NCBI GenBank assembly: GCA_951812925.1
Contig: OX638368.1
Coordinates: 160,752,492-160,816,491 of the forward strand
Source of the DNA: Calliopum simillimum
Taxonomy: Eukaryota; Arthropoda; Insecta; Diptera; Lauxaniidae
Direction of reading: 5' to 3'
DNA: 64,000 bases
Shown in pieces: positions 23,950-37,299 of the stretch. Made by a program: the position numbers and the translations under genes. The notes below the pieces were generated by a model. That model was not told where the DNA came from, made no database searches, and saw nothing but the letters and a program-made list of their open reading frames with translations. The stretch's first letter is position 1, and the number at the start of each line of letters is the position of its first letter.

Positions 23950-26730
23950 TTTCAATTTTTCGGGTTTGAGCCCCTAGAAAGGTAGTCAAAAGCATTTGTT
24001 TTTTAAAAAGCGGTAGCTTATTATTTTCCCTATTCAATTACCTATAAGTCCTCATTATTGAAATCTTTCTAAAATTCGTCCTCAAGCGGGCAAAATATAT
24101 ATAATGATATAAAAAACACACTTTGGGACCACTGTGTGCCATCGGGAACTCAAATGAGCACTAGGAACTTTCAAAAAAAAATTCGATCCTTGATTTTTTA
24201 TTGAAATTGCGCCTTACTTAACTTATTTAATCGCCTTTATTCTTTGCACCCAAAGTGTATTCATTTAGGATATGTGCGATTTATCCGACGCGTCGGTAGC
24301 ATTCTCATTAATTTGGAAAAAAAAATTTGGGTTTTAAATCAAGTAAATCGCTGATAAATTTTATTTTACATTTATTTGCATGTGGAAAAAATAATTTCAT
24401 TTATAATCATTTTAAGTTTGATTAAAAATTCAAGAGGATCCCACACGCATCTGTTGTGGTGAGCTAAAAAGATTTAGGAGCTTTCAAAGCCAATTGCCTG
24501 AAAATGCGCCCTTTTGCAAAAATTAAAAAAATAAAGAAAAAAATATTTATATTTGCATATTGGAATATGCAGATGCATGTTCTTGTGTTTGTATTTGGCT
24601 TTGAGTGTGGTAGTGCATGTGTAAAAGAGCATGAATGGCAGCGCCATCATTTTCCGCCATGTTGCCATGGCTGTTGCATGTAATCGAACAAGAATTACAA
24701 AAACAAAAAGCAAAAAAAAAAAACAAAAAAAAACTGAAACAACGATGTTGAATTTGTTGCATGCAACTTTATTTATGTTTTATGCAGCAAATCGAACATA
24801 ATTACGAGTGCAACGGGAGCGATGCTGTGCGTGGCGTCCAATTGTGTGCGGCCAAGCCTTACGACGTGGTGGATTGAAAATGATGGAATGATTTTTTCCG
24901 GAATCCAGATATTTTTGTGTCCATATAAGGAATTTATACGATGTCAGAATTTTAGAAAACTGAAAATATAAAGCAAATCCAGGGTTTTACTTCATCGTCA
25001 AAACAACCGTGTAATTGCAAATTTTATGAGGGGCTTGGTTTTGAATATGACGTAAAGTTGTTTCAGATTTTAGTGAAACCACAAAAAAAAACAAAGAAGT
25101 TTAAGGTCCAATCAAGGCTCTTGCTAATAGAAATATTTTAAGACTGTCATAAATCAAAAAATCCTATTTTGCAGAAAACGCGTTTTTGGCTCGAATTTGA
25201 TTTGGGATTAAGTGCAATGTCATTTCGAAAAAAGAAAACATATAGTGTTGAAATTCGAATTTATTTAAAAGTTTATGTAAAATACAAAAGTTAAATTGGC
25301 AATGAAAATTAAATTTAACTAAATTTTTTTATTTTTTGAGCTTGGGCTTGGATTTATATAATTTTGAAAAAACTTTACGTATAACCTTCTTTCAAAATTT
25401 GAAGAGTTTATTTTGTTACGACTAGGGAACACCAGGGCCTACATGTCGTCTTGCGGACCTGTTCCTGTATTCATTTTTAAATGTCTGAGTGCAACTGCAT
25501 TGTGAATTATTACTTTGGCATACGATGAATTACTTGAACCACATGAACGCAAAAAAATAATGAATTAAAATACACTAAAATTATTCAGCGTATTCTGCTT
25601 AAAAATTGAAATTGACGAAAATTCAACAAAAAAATTTGATATTGAAAAATATTTCACACGCTTATTTCGACATGTGAGTGTGTGAGTGCTGTAGTGATGG
25701 ATTTATGTTGGCTTAATTTATGAGGCCGTTGTGGGCAACCACATTATTGGAATTTCATCGATTGGTGTTGTTACTTCGTTAAAGGATTATTTGCTTAAAA
25801 GAACCGACTTTTGAATATGAAATTACATCCAGTACATTGCAAAAACAGGTGCGATTAAAATATCTTTAATGGTTTATACATATTAAGATTAAGAAGAAAT
25901 AGTTTTTACCAACTCGAAAAACTTTTTCATTTAAAATATTTTTGATGAGCAATTGCAATCTGGAAAACTTTTTAAAGAAATTTAATTTCATTTTATGCTT
26001 GAGTTTTGGTTCTTGTTTGCCACAAAAAAAGGTTCAAATTTTCTAAAAAATAGTTTCCAGCACAAACGTACATTTAGGAAACGATTTTCCATTTTGTTAT
26101 ATTTTTCATCAAAAATCAATGATTGAGCTTTTTTTTTTTAATAATAAAATCAAATTATTTATATGAGAGTAATTGATAGCGACTTTTTTTCATTGAGTTG
26201 GTGTTGAATTAAATTTTATTTGCAGTCATTGTGTATTTCGTTGTTTTGCAACATTTTTATTCATTTTAATGCAATTTCTTTGGTTTAATGGTGAAATTGT
26301 ACAAGATAAAAAAAAAACACTTTTGCCTCTAGATTTCGGTGTCATTCTTATGTCTAGCTAAAAGACATTCTAAAGAAATTCACACGTTTTTTTTTAGACA
26401 ATTCTAAGCATTTTTTACCAAATACACTTTTCTTCATAGTTCATTTGCTTTTGAATAAAAAATCGTTATTCCAAACTCGTTATTGAAAAACGTAAAAAAA
26501 ACAATTTTTGGAATCGAACTCTCGGGTATTCATTTTCTAATAAAAAAAAGGTATGACCAAAAAACATGTTTCTTTATCCAAAATGGGCCATCAGTAGAAT
26601 CCATTGGTTTTTCTCGGAATGAAAAAAAGATGATGCAGATACCATTTTGCAGAGTCCTTCTAACTTTTGAGTCGGTTTTGGGATGATTTTATTTTGCTCC
26701 ATACAAAATCGACCAGGTCTGATGTACATA
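23950..26730. other. Non-coding intronic stretch
   Basis: AT-rich, mixed oligo-A/T runs, no recognised ends or coding signature. 24,480-24,860 is richer in CA/TG and looks single-copy. Confidence 0.45.
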
Positions 26731-26738
26731 ATGCATAA

Positions 26739-26994
26739 CGTCGGGTTAAAACTACAACTAGACATCCACATATATTGATGTTTTCAGTTGAATATACAGA
26801 AACATGAAGAAAAAACGGTTCTATGCCCCAATCTAGTCGGTTTTTTGAAATGTAGTACCTATCCAATTTTATATAAAGAATAAAAAGCAGAAAACTGCAA
26901 AATCCCATACAAAACACGAATTTCAAAAAACTTAAAATGCTTTTTTCTTAATATATGAAAAATGTAGATGTCTAGTTGTAGTTTTAACCCGACG
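26739..26994. mobile_element. MITE of 256 bp with 32-bp inverted ends
   Basis: CGTCGGGTTAAAACTACAAC at 26,739, extended to 32 bp, is matched by the reverse complement of 26,963-26,994 with one mismatch in 32. The flanks have TA near both ends (ATAA on the left, ATAT on the right), compatible with a Tc1/mariner-type TA target with a variable first base, but this is not decisive. Non-coding. Confidence 0.85.
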
Positions 26995-29430
26995 ATATAT
27001 GACTTGCCCCCAAGATTTTTCTGAATAAGCGCCACTGAAGTCAAGTAAAGCATGTTAATAGTCCGCCATAGATGTTCTCCCTCTAGTATACCTAGATATT
27101 TTTCATTTTGACAGCAAACCCTTCAGGTGTCCCAAGAACTTAATCAATTAAAGCTTGTTGATAGTCAGCCAATGATGTTTTCTATCTTGTGTATCTATAT
27201 ATTCTTCGTTTTGACTATGAAGCCATCGGGTTACCTTCGAATAACCCAGAAAACTACAATCATCTGCATACTTGCAAAATTTCGTCAAAATATGGTTTGC
27301 AAGATATAATTTGGGATTTAACGAATAGAGTTTCAAAATTGAATTGCGGCCTTGAAATTTTACACCTAGTGCGGCCAAAGTAAGTAGTTTCACTTCAAAT
27401 AAAAAAAAAAAAAAAAACACATAAAATCTAATTAGTACAATTTATTTAAAAGTAGTGCTGCGGACAGCAAAGGGTATGTTCTAGCATCAAAATGAATTAG
27501 AACTTGTGGTGGAAGCCCAAATTTTCTTAAAAAATTTCTGTCTAAAAGGAATCTGGTTTTGATGTATTAACTACCGAAGTCCTGAGACGAAAATATGTTA
27601 CCAGCTATCAAAAATTAACTGAAGTTATTCCAAGAGCCAAGACTGCTAAGATTCCATGAAATATGCTTATTTCATTCATTTCAATTATATGAATACCGTA
27701 TTTATGCCGAAAATTTTAATGTGAAAACATATTTTTTTTTTAATCGTTGTAGTTAAAGATACTTATACGGAAACTTAAAGCCTCATCAATATGAGCCATC
27801 AGAAATTACTAAATAAAGGCTTGAAATTGCACAAAAAATTCGTAGCAAGGGATAATCGACAAGTGAAAAAAAGTAAGGAAAAAACAATCAGAAGCACAAC
27901 CGCATTGAAAAAAGAAACATAAGACATCGCATCGGTAATAATTTCGATCGTCGTTTTTGTTTAATATTTCCTGTTTTTTCCTTATACCTTTAATAAGCAT
28001 AATCAATGTTAGATTTATCCTAAGGGAAGGATCAGATTTCGTTGATCCGTTGCAGCTTGAAAAATTACTGTATAGTATTTGTTGCTGTTGTTGTTTTGTT
28101 ATTGCTTTTAAGCAACCATCCTACCTCATTATTTTTTATGATGGTTGCTAAAGAAAAGCTGATTCCCACAGCAGCATGTCATCATTTTCAAAACTTTTTT
28201 TCATTATGTTGCAATTTTTTTTACTTAAAAAAAAAGAAAAATATACTGTCCTTTAATGAAGGTCCATAAAAATATGACTGTTAACATTTTCGTAAATTAT
28301 GAATTTTTTAAAACATAAACAACAACAAGGTGACAAATCAGCTCAAGTATGTGGACAATTGTTTAGTATCGATTGGTTAACTTTTTACTAAAATCATTTT
28401 TCCTGATGGTCATACAAAAATTTCAAAACTTTTCATTAGATGTAACAAAAATACTCATGAGAATTGTGCCATCTACAAGAATTTCAAATGAATTTTTTTC
28501 TTTTTTACTTTCATTGTAAAACATTTTCAAGCTCCAGATAAGAAAGGCCGAGCTTAAACACCAAATATGTCTTTACTAGAATGTCCATGTTATAAGCCAA
28601 TGACCAAATTCTCAATCAAATTTACATCTTGAGAGGGTACAAAAATTAAAAATACAAAAAAAAAATTTGTTAAATAAAAATCTCTCATTAAAAATGCAAA
28701 GCACAACGATCGTGTAACGTGGAGAATCTTCATAATGAAAGGCGTAAAAATCAATTCGACAAATGTTTTGACGCTCCACCTCATATGTCGTGTATAAAAA
28801 AAATCTTACTTTGAATTATGAGTTATTTTACAAAAACAACAAATTCAATTTTTTTTTTTTACAACAACTTTTATACACTCGCACAAACACCTATGCAAAT
28901 CAATCTAAAATTTATCGCATATTTTCATTAATTTCGCTCATAATTGTCAAATTTATGAAATTTATTACAAATGTGAAAATATTTTTGGCGAATCGTTGTG
29001 TCTTTATTTGAATAAAAAAAAGAAGAAGAAAAACACATTACCATGATCATTGAATGCGCAAAAATGCAGTTTTGAGTTGCCAGATTATTGTTATTTTAAT
29101 GGAAATCTGCGGTGATAAGTTTCAGTGGCCTTATCCTGGGAAAACTCGAGGAAGGGCGTGGTATCGCTCACAAAATTTTCGTATGCTTTCAAAAGTAAAC
29201 AAAAAAGAGATCTTTCTGAAATGCACTATTTCTTTTAGGGGCTTTTAAGCTAAAAGTGGACAAAAAATCACAAGTAGGCACGGCATCTTTCATACAAGCT
29301 AAACACATCAAATGTTATACATCGCAAACAGTAAGAAATATTTCGACGAAATTTGGTATATAGGTAATCAACATCAATATCATTAATTGGCCGAAAAGTG
29401 GACGGTATATAGAGCGGTAAGTGGTGTAAA
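26995..29430. other. Non-coding intronic stretch with a diverged 104-bp direct repeat
   Basis: 27,050-27,120 and 27,154-27,224 are diverged direct copies (GCATGTTAATAGTC against GCTTGTTGATAGTC, then TATTTTTCATTTTGAC against TATTCTTCGTTTTGAC). A 17-A run lies at 27,402-27,417. At 29,150 there is AGGGCGTGGTATCGC, a short match to dispersed fly repeats. No gene recognised. Confidence 0.5.
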
Positions 29431-29434
29431 GTTT

Positions 29435-30650
29435 GATGTGGGGTGAAGTGGGAAATGTCCCTTTCCGGGCAAATTATTAAAGTATAGTTGACATGTGCTA
29501 CTGAAATGTATTTGTAATGACCGTAAGGAAATCTTTATAGTATACCGACGCGTTCAGACGTATTTTTGTGCTCTCTAGAATTTTGTAAAGTTTTTAAGTG
29601 ATTTTGAAATTAAATTTTTAAATTTTTCGACAACGTTATTAGTGATGAGCAAAATTAGTCTTGGTCTTGAGCCTTGTTCTTGGTCTTGTAAATTTTGCGA
29701 GACCAAGACCAAGACTGCTATGGTTTTGGTCTTGGTCTTGCTCACGATAATCGTCAAGATAATAATAATTTATGGTTAAAGGTTGTTGCACGCCCGTTTT
29801 GAGGGTAGAATCATCCCTCAATTTGAATTTTGACATCTTAAAAACCCAACTGCTTTGGAAAAATATGGTTTTCAAATCTTGAGTACTCAATATCTCTGAA
29901 TTTTTTTCAAGACCAAGACCGAGTCCAAGACTTAATGAGCAAGATCAAGACCAAGACCAAGACTCAACATCAAATCCAAGACTCAATGTGAAAGAACAAG
30001 ACCAAGACTAAGACTGCTATGGTCTTGGTTTGCTCATCACTAAACGTTACATTTACTGTTTTAAGAGGTAAACCGATTGTAATTACACTAAAAATATTCT
30101 TTGAAGTCTTAATTTTTATAATGCAAAAGGATTTCCGTGTGATTCATGGAGTCAAATATTAAAGCTCACAGTTTTTGCAAAATGTGGCGTCGGGGTAAAG
30201 TGGGAAATATTATTTGACGTCCCCACTTGTTAAAATTATATACAACATCGTGATCCAAATAAGTGTTGTGTATCTATTTCAAACGTTTTTTGATTATTTT
30301 CTGTATCCAGCTAAATTATTATTTTTTTCACATTTACTTTTATGGGTGTATCCTTTGAACTTTTTTTGACTTTTAATAAAGATATTAGAACTTTGCTAGA
30401 ACATTGTGTTAGTTTTAATGAGTCTTTGAAAGTTTCCCACTTTACCCCACGATTTTAATTTTTTGCCATTTTCGGCATGGTTGGACAAAGCTTGGTACTT
30501 AACATAAAATCAATATTATCGATTGGTTTCTTCGCAAAATATAGCTTATTTAATTATCTATACTATAGGAAGTTGAAACATGAAAACTAGTTAGTTTTGC
30601 CCAATTTATGGAGCTTCGAAAAATAATTATCCACTTTACCCCACTCTTCC
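29435..30650. mobile_element. Palindromic element carrying opposed GGGGTAAAGTGGGAAA boxes, split by a nested hAT-type MITE
   Basis: Two boxes are in plus orientation (GGGGTGAAGTGGGAAAT at 29,440 and CGGGGTAAAGTGGGAAAT at 30,191) and two in minus orientation (TTTCCCACTTTACCCCAC at 30,433 and TCCACTTTACCCCACTC at 30,630). The arrangement suggests inverted ends of one element into which the 403-bp MITE at 29,640 inserted. The true ends are not defined and no frame is present. Confidence 0.55.
29640..30042. mobile_element. hAT-type MITE, 403 bp, with palindromic GACCAA arrays
   Basis: The ends are TAGTGATGAGCAAA and, inverted, TTTGCTCATCACTA. The flanks AACGTTAT (29,632-29,639) and AACGTTAC (30,043-30,050) form an 8-bp target duplication with one mismatch, as hAT elements make. 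Next to the ends lie long runs of the hexamer CTTGGT/ACCAAG: TCTTGGTCTTG-type repeats and their inverse at 29,655-29,750, and AAGACCAAGACC-type repeats at 29,908-30,030. The middle is about 160 bp of AT-rich sequence. No transposase. Confidence 0.88.
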
Positions 30651-30654
30651 CTAT

Positions 30655-33348
30655 AAGCCCACGCTCACTTTTAAGCAACTGAAAAATAAAAATTCTAAGC
30701 TGCTGAGCCGATTTTTAGTTTGGTGTAGGTAGCGTTAAAGGCATAAAGTATTGTTTTGATAATCACCCTGAAGCGAGTTATTGAATTCTGATGAAAGTTT
30801 GTAACAGGGCTTCGATGAGTGTCCTTTGTTCATACTTTCGAAAAATAATCGATATACACAGTTTTTTGACTCTTTGTCGATTTTTATCAGGCTTATTTTC
30901 AACTTCAACTCGATGCTTTTTGATATTTTTAGATATTTTTCGAATTCATTTAATACTTTTCTTATTTTTTATGCATTGTGAAACTCATTTAAGACTTTTT
31001 TACGTTTTTCTATACTTAGCTTATTTTTTCGATAACTTCGATATTTTTTATGATTTTCTACAATTTTGCAATGCTCTCAGGAAATGTATAATTTTTCTGA
31101 TGTTTTTGAATATTTTTTTATAGGATTATCAACAAATTAAGTAGTTGAATAGTTTTCTTTTGTTTAAATTAAACACTTTCAATGGTAAGTTTACAACACT
31201 CTCCGCTTGCTTTACGTATTTATTACCACCGAGTAATTTTTTTTTTTGTTTTAGGATCTTGACATACTCGCAAATATATATATGCAAATTTGACCTTTTT
31301 TTGCATTTTTCACTTGATTTGTGATTGCTATGCATTTTCGTGTAAAATTTATGGGACATGTTGAAATGTATCTCACCTTCATGATGGTGGTGGCTGTAGT
31401 TGCTATGTTATCGCTATTTTTTGTTGTAAGAAAAGGCACTCTGTGTATGCTGTGGTTGTTTATGTTGTTGTTAATACGATGCTTATGCGCTTTCTTGGTC
31501 TTGGCTGAGTTTTGCCTGGTTTTTCGATTGGGTGTTGTCTTTGCCAGATCTCCGGCAGCAGCTGCTGAAACTCAGCTTTAGAGATTGATGTTGCATGCCA
31601 TTCGGATTGTCTGTTATTGTTGCTTTTATTGCATTTGCTTAATTTGTTTTTGGGTGTTCTATGGAAGTTTTTTCTGCCAGTGTTGCCTACGACATATTTT
31701 GCGGCAACATCAATAAAACTCTTCACTTTACTCCGACGGTACATACATTTTAGCCTTCCGCTTTTAACACTTAAAAGTGGGCGTGGCAGTCATAAGAAAA
31801 TTAGAAAAATATATATGTACTTTTTAGCGTCAGTTCCTCTGTCGATAGAAATCACACCATTGAAAAAAATGTTGTATATTGGCACCATTAAATGCTTTTA
31901 AAATTTCATCGTTTTCCGAAATGCGTCGGCGTTTCGTATTTCGTTGAAAAATACAAAGTAAAAGAAAATGAAGTTTTTCAACATGGGCGAGATTTGTATG
32001 ATTCTTTTTTTATTGCGGAACTCAGTTGACTAAAATCATCATCAATCGCTCGCCATGTGGTAAATTTAAAATTCAACTTTGCGCAGAATCAAAAGAAGGA
32101 CGCATGTGCAATTGATAAAAGAAATTAATTTGCTGATTTGCACAAACCGGCATCCGAAGACATTGCGAATTGAGTTCTTTATTTGGAACTTGTTGTCAAC
32201 AAGAAGGTTGCTGCTCAGCTTAAAGTGTGGTCGCAGCATGCAACGACGACAGGACACACAAGGGGCAGCAGCAGCCATCCATCGCCTTCTAGAAGGTACT
32301 CAATTTTTTTTGTTTTTTTGTTTGTCAAACTTATAATTTTATTGAAGCCAACATAAATAGTTGATGTTTAGTGCAGCAAAATACTTAAAAATTAGACAAT
32401 TTCAGTCTATGCTTTTAGTTGCCGTACATATCCGACTCTGTCCGTTTTACATTTTAGCCAATATGCGTAACTTTATTGCTCCAAAATTTTATGAAATTCA
32501 CATGTCTGCTGCGTTTTTTATATTCTTTTTGTTTCAAAATCAGACTAAGACAAAAAGGTCTTTTACCGAAGGCGTTTTTGACATCATAATTGCGTCCATA
32601 TGTAAGAGTAACTCAAAAATTGCATGCCATGGCAGGATGTTGCTTTGGTTTTGTTTCTTTTTTTTTTTTTTTTTTTTGTGGAATTTTACAGACGATGCTC
32701 GTAGGCCTTTTTTTAATTTAAATTTTTTGTTTTTGTTTTACTTATTTTTGTGTATAAAAATAATAACACATAAGTCACGAAATCCTTTATTTTTCCCCCA
32801 TTTCTGGTACATACCACCATCATCTGTGCATCTTTCAACACGAAATAAACTTTGATTCCTCCTGCTTTTTTTCAGTTTGGCGCTGCAGTTGTTGTTGTTG
32901 CTACATTTTCAGCCATATTATTTTTTGTTGTTGCCATATGCAGTTCCTTTTTTTCTTCATTTTCTTGCCTACTTTTATTTTGATTGCCCCCGTCTAGTGG
33001 CGCAGCAATGGTTTATTAAGCGCTTAAATGAAGCGCATACAAAATGCGCTGCCAGGCATGTGGAAGAAATTAAGGGGCGAAATTTAGCACAAAGCGTTTT
33101 GCAGAAAAAATGGCGAAAAATGTTAGCGTGTCGCCTTTAATTACGTATGAAAATATTAAACAGATATTTAAAAAGTCTTGGTAGTTCGCACGTTTTTATG
33201 GATTTTTAAATAATTTGATGAAATAACTATAAATTTGAGCGAAATGGTTTTTTCCTTCCTCTCAAAATACTGTGGTCATTTTGCCTTTCGATGTAAAAAT
33301 GTTGTTTGTATTGTAAATCTGTGGATAATGAATGTACAGGAATCCAAA
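30655..33348. other. Non-coding intronic stretch
   Basis: Contains GGGCGTGGCAG at 31,780 and poly-T runs (32,658-32,679). The 164-codon frame at 32,361-32,855 is Phe-rich because of T runs and shows no domain. 32,860-33,140 looks single-copy. No gene recognised. Confidence 0.45.
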
Positions 33349-33356
33349 ATATATAT

Positions 33357-34711
33357 GGGTGATTCTACTCACGAGGGAATATTCTGCGACTTACCTAATT
33401 TTACATATTTTTTGTAAAAATATTTCATTGATTTATAATCAAAACTAAACGCTTAGATTATTTCTGACACTGAAAATTAGCTCGGTCCCAAAGACATTTC
33501 ATACAGAAATTTAACTTTAAAGTGCCAAACCCTCAGCCTCCTTGCACTCCAATTTCAAGTGTGCATACGTATATTTTACACTAGAAATAATTTATGCAAT
33601 CAATAGTCTTTCAGTGTAACTGTCAAATTTTGCAATTAATTTCAATTTTATTAAAAAATATGTTATTGAACCTTGTCATTTGACTTTAACCTCAGCCTCC
33701 TGGCACATCAAAACATTTAAAAATTTTGATGAATTTCCATATCTATCGCGTTGCTGCTTTGCTGATGCTTATGATTGCACAAAGTAAAGTTATCTTAGAA
33801 TCGTTTTCATTTGTTTTGGATCATGGATATTTTAGCCAATACTCCGAGTTTTATGTGTAAAATTGTGTTGCGGCCAGTCAGATCCTCAGGCCCCTGACAA
33901 GAATTTTTGGCTCCAGGAAATGACGCCAGCAAATTTTGTGGAAATGACGCCAGAAATTGCCTGGCATTAATTTTTGGAAATAAAGCCAAAAACTAATTAG
34001 GAAATAACGTCAGAATTTCTGGAAATAATGCCATAGGAAATAACGGCAGAAAATTTTTTTAAAATAACGGCTGAAAAATCTCCGTACAGAACTCTGGCGT
34101 TATTTCCATTTTGTTTTGGAAATAAAACCAAAAATTAACTAGGAAATAACGCTAAAAAAGTTTTTGGCTTTTTTTCCAAAATAAAATGGAAATAACGCCA
34201 GAATTTTATATGAAGATTTTTCTGGGGTTATTTCCAAAAAAAATTTCTGGCGTAATTTCCTATGGCGTTATTTCAGGGAGCCGAATTTTCTTTAGAAATA
34301 TGTTTCGTAGGAAATTTTTTTAACATCTATGGTCTACAAATGCATAACATTTTAATGTGGAAATCCATAATTTCGCCGTTGAGCGTTGTATTGACTGAAT
34401 AGTGAAAAAACCTTAACCTCCTGGCCTTAGTGTTTCCTGGAAACTTAAAGATCTTATTTTTTTTGGTGGTTAAAATAATTGGGTTTTAACGAACCGCGCT
34501 TAATAAGTTTATCTCCTTTGGTACTCAGCCTCTTAAGCTCATTTTTTGTTTTGAACGGCTCTTAAATTCGTGCATCTTATTTTTTTGACCGGCCAGTTTT
34601 AGAAAAGTAAACAAAAGACCCAAGCTGAACTTAGACTACTTGTCTGAACTCAGTAAAAAAAAATTGGTCCGAAAATATTGCATTTTCCTTCCTTCGTGAG
34701 TAGAATCACCC
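33357..34711. mobile_element. Inverted-end element with GGGTGATTCTACTCACGA ends, 1,355 bp
   Basis: GGGTGATTCTACTCACGAGG at 33,357 and its inverse (reverse complement of 34,690-34,711, one mismatch) bound the element. ATATATAT abuts both ends (33,349-33,356 and 34,712-34,719). That may be an 8-bp target duplication or simply insertion at TA inside an AT repeat, so hAT and Tc1/mariner both remain possible. A similar end, GGGTTATTCT after ATATATAT, stands at 51,891. No transposase frame; the middle is the palindromic repeat field at 33,916-34,276. Confidence 0.85.
33916..34276. repeat. Palindromic field of a 14-bp unit, GGAAATAACGCCAG
   Basis: About ten forward units (for example 33,916, 33,939, 33,975, 34,000, 34,021, 34,036, 34,118, 34,142, 34,188) and about five inverse units CTGGCGTTATTTCC (34,094, 34,164, 34,222, 34,247, 34,264) are interleaved. 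The block 34,021-34,138 is roughly the inverse of 34,145-34,280, so the field folds on itself around 34,140. Confidence 0.85.
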
Positions 34712-34928
34712 ATATATATCATCAAATGAAATAATAGAAATTCTTGTACTTATGTACAGTTCTTATCTACCGATTTTTTTGTTGATTGTTATTTGTCTTA
34801 GGAATCCAAGAAAAGCATAAAAATGGCTTCCCAAACATAAATGCTAAAAAGATCTCTGTTGCACTGCATGATCAGTATTCTTGTTCCGACTTTAAAAGTT
34901 GATACTGCCGCATAAAAAGATTGTCGTC

Positions 34929-35012
34929 CATGGTCCACTGTTACTTTTGCATATCGAAATGTTTTTCCAACATGGTCCACTGTTACTTTTGCATATCGAA
35001 ATGTTTTTCCAA
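34929..35012. repeat. Perfect 42-bp tandem duplication
   Basis: Two identical 42-bp units beginning CATGGTCCACTGTTACTTTT at 34,929 and 34,971. Exact identity suggests recent slippage, or an assembly artefact. Confidence 0.95.
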
Positions 35013-35142
35013 CATTTTTGGTTTTGGTAAAATATATATATATACAAATTTTCATTTAACTTTGACAGCTCTATAATTAAATCACCAAACCCATCATCAA
35101 GCAATCATATAGGGACACATGGGTACTTCTAGTGGTATTGCA

Positions 35143-35164
35143 TGTGTGTGTGTGTGTGTGTGTG
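35143..35164. repeat. (TG)11 microsatellite
   Basis: Uninterrupted TG dinucleotides following CA. Likely length-polymorphic. Confidence 0.95.
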
Positions 35165-37299
35165 TTTGGGGATATAAATTTTGTGATTCAAACCATGTTA
35201 TCATTATAATACTCATTTGGTGTTGGGCCTTCGTTTTTGTTTTTTTTTTTTGTAGTGATTACGTTATGCTTGGTTTTTTGACGTAAGATTTTTGGATTTT
35301 AATTTTTTTTTATAAAAATTATTCTTTCACTCTGGAGCTGATTTAAAAAAAAAAGAAAGAAGGGTTACATTTTTTGTCTGTCTGTTTATTCGTATGCATC
35401 TATAAGTTTGCCTGTTTCAGTGAGCATTATAGGATTTAGTTAGACTAAAAGTCTTTGTTGTTGTTGCTGCCGTTTCGATAACTTGTTTTTGTTGCTATAC
35501 CCGATACTCTTATAGTCATATTTGTATCTGTTCCTTTCATGTTTTGTTTTTGTTTTTGTTTTTACTTTTCTTTTATATTTTTTTTGTGTTTTGTGTGGAA
35601 TTTTTGGATTTCCTGTGAAATACTTTAAGCCGCGTTATTTTTGGGTATTTTGGAGTCAAGAGTTTTAAGATATCTTTTTTTTTTTCTTTATATGTATGCA
35701 TGTGTACGCATGTGTGTTTGTTATCAAATACAGTCCAGCGCTCGGATAAAAATATCAAATTTACTTCTTTATATTTTTGGTTTGAGTTTTTTTTTTCTAT
35801 AGAATTTTTTTCTGAAACAAAGCTCTTCTTAAGACAACGTTCAATTGTATTTATTGCTGGAGATATCAGTTGCATATGGCATGATAAGTTTGATCTGACA
35901 TCACTTGGTTCTTTATGTGCTGCATAGGGACTTTGAATAGGTCATTGATATGATACTTAAAATGCGCATTTACTTATTTATACATTAATTGGTATTTAAA
36001 TGCTAATTTACTGATAGAATATAGAAAATTATAGCGTAATCTGCACTACTTCTGCAGCAATAATAGTCCGACTGTTACGCACATTTATTAAAAAATTTGG
36101 AAAAGATAAAAAAAAAAAAATGAAAAATAGAACAAAAATAGTAATTTTCAATGTACTTGTAAGTGCGGATTGCGAATCCGGTCACAAGATTACATTAACA
36201 GGTCTGGATTTTGAGATATCTCTAAATAAAGTTAGTTGCAAAAAATACCATTTTTATGCTGTATTTGAAATTATGTTATATGTCAGGATAGTCTTTCAGA
36301 ACTCTTCTTTATATAGAAGTTGAAAAAATAGAAGAAACTCGTTTTGAATGTAGTCGATATCTTGTTATTTTCGGGAATATTCTATTTTGAAAAGTTGAAA
36401 AGTGGTTTGGTTATTTCGGTTTAGGATAATTGAGAAAAAAAAGACATCGATATAATTCTAAAAGCGTTTTATAGATAAAGTCTAGTACTTTTTACACCTG
36501 AATTAAGTTTCATGGCATAGGTTTACCTTGACTTGTTGCATAATTTAAAAAATGCGTAGTTTTTGCCCATTTAGGTTAAGGTATCTCAAAAACCATTAGC
36601 AATAAAGCAATTCTGAGTCCGAGTCAAATTTAGAATCAGCATGAACAAGTTCATCAAAAATATCTGTTAAAATAAAACACAAAAGGGAAGCCTAAGCCTA
36701 AAAATTTAAATAATGTATTCTCTTGAAGGAAAGCACTTAGGATTTTCTGGTTTTTGTCTTTCAATCTACATACAGTCAAAAAACGTTCTTCTTACCTAAA
36801 GCAGCAAACTTATTTTGGGCGTGTGCCAAATCGAAACTTTTACCTTAAGCAAATAATGGTGAAAAAAAATTTCACTCTGGTGACTAAAATTTTTAACTTT
36901 TCCTGTGCCAACTGGATTACAATTTCTGACAAATTCAATTTTTGACATTTCAGCGAATCGATTTTTTTTTTACATTTGTTTTATACAATTTTTACCAATT
37001 ACAGAAAATAAATAAGTAAAAAAAATTCAAAAATTTCAAAAAAAAATGGGACTTGATTAGGATATTCGAATTTAATTTTGAATATGCTCAAGGAGCTGGG
37101 TCAGCAAAAGACGCTGCTATGGAGTTTATTTGGAATGAAAAAGCCTGACATATGGTGACCCAAAAGAAAGTTTATATATAGTGGAATAGTAAAAAATAAA
37201 AATAACCCATCTATCGAATGTTTTCATTATTTATGAAATTATATAATTTTGGAAGTTTATTTCTTAAAAATAATATCGTCCAAATGTATTTTCTAGCCG

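Larger units (their letters stand above)
34720..37290. other. Non-coding intronic stretch
   Basis: Holds a perfect 42-bp tandem duplication (34,929-35,012), (TG)11 (35,143-35,164) and (GTTTTT)n (35,541-35,563). No protein or RNA gene recognised. Confidence 0.5.

Noticed and set aside
32361..32855. Longest open frame in the window, 164 codons, plus strand
   Set aside because: Phe-rich because of T runs, no domain, no splice or codon signal; expected by chance in AT-rich DNA.
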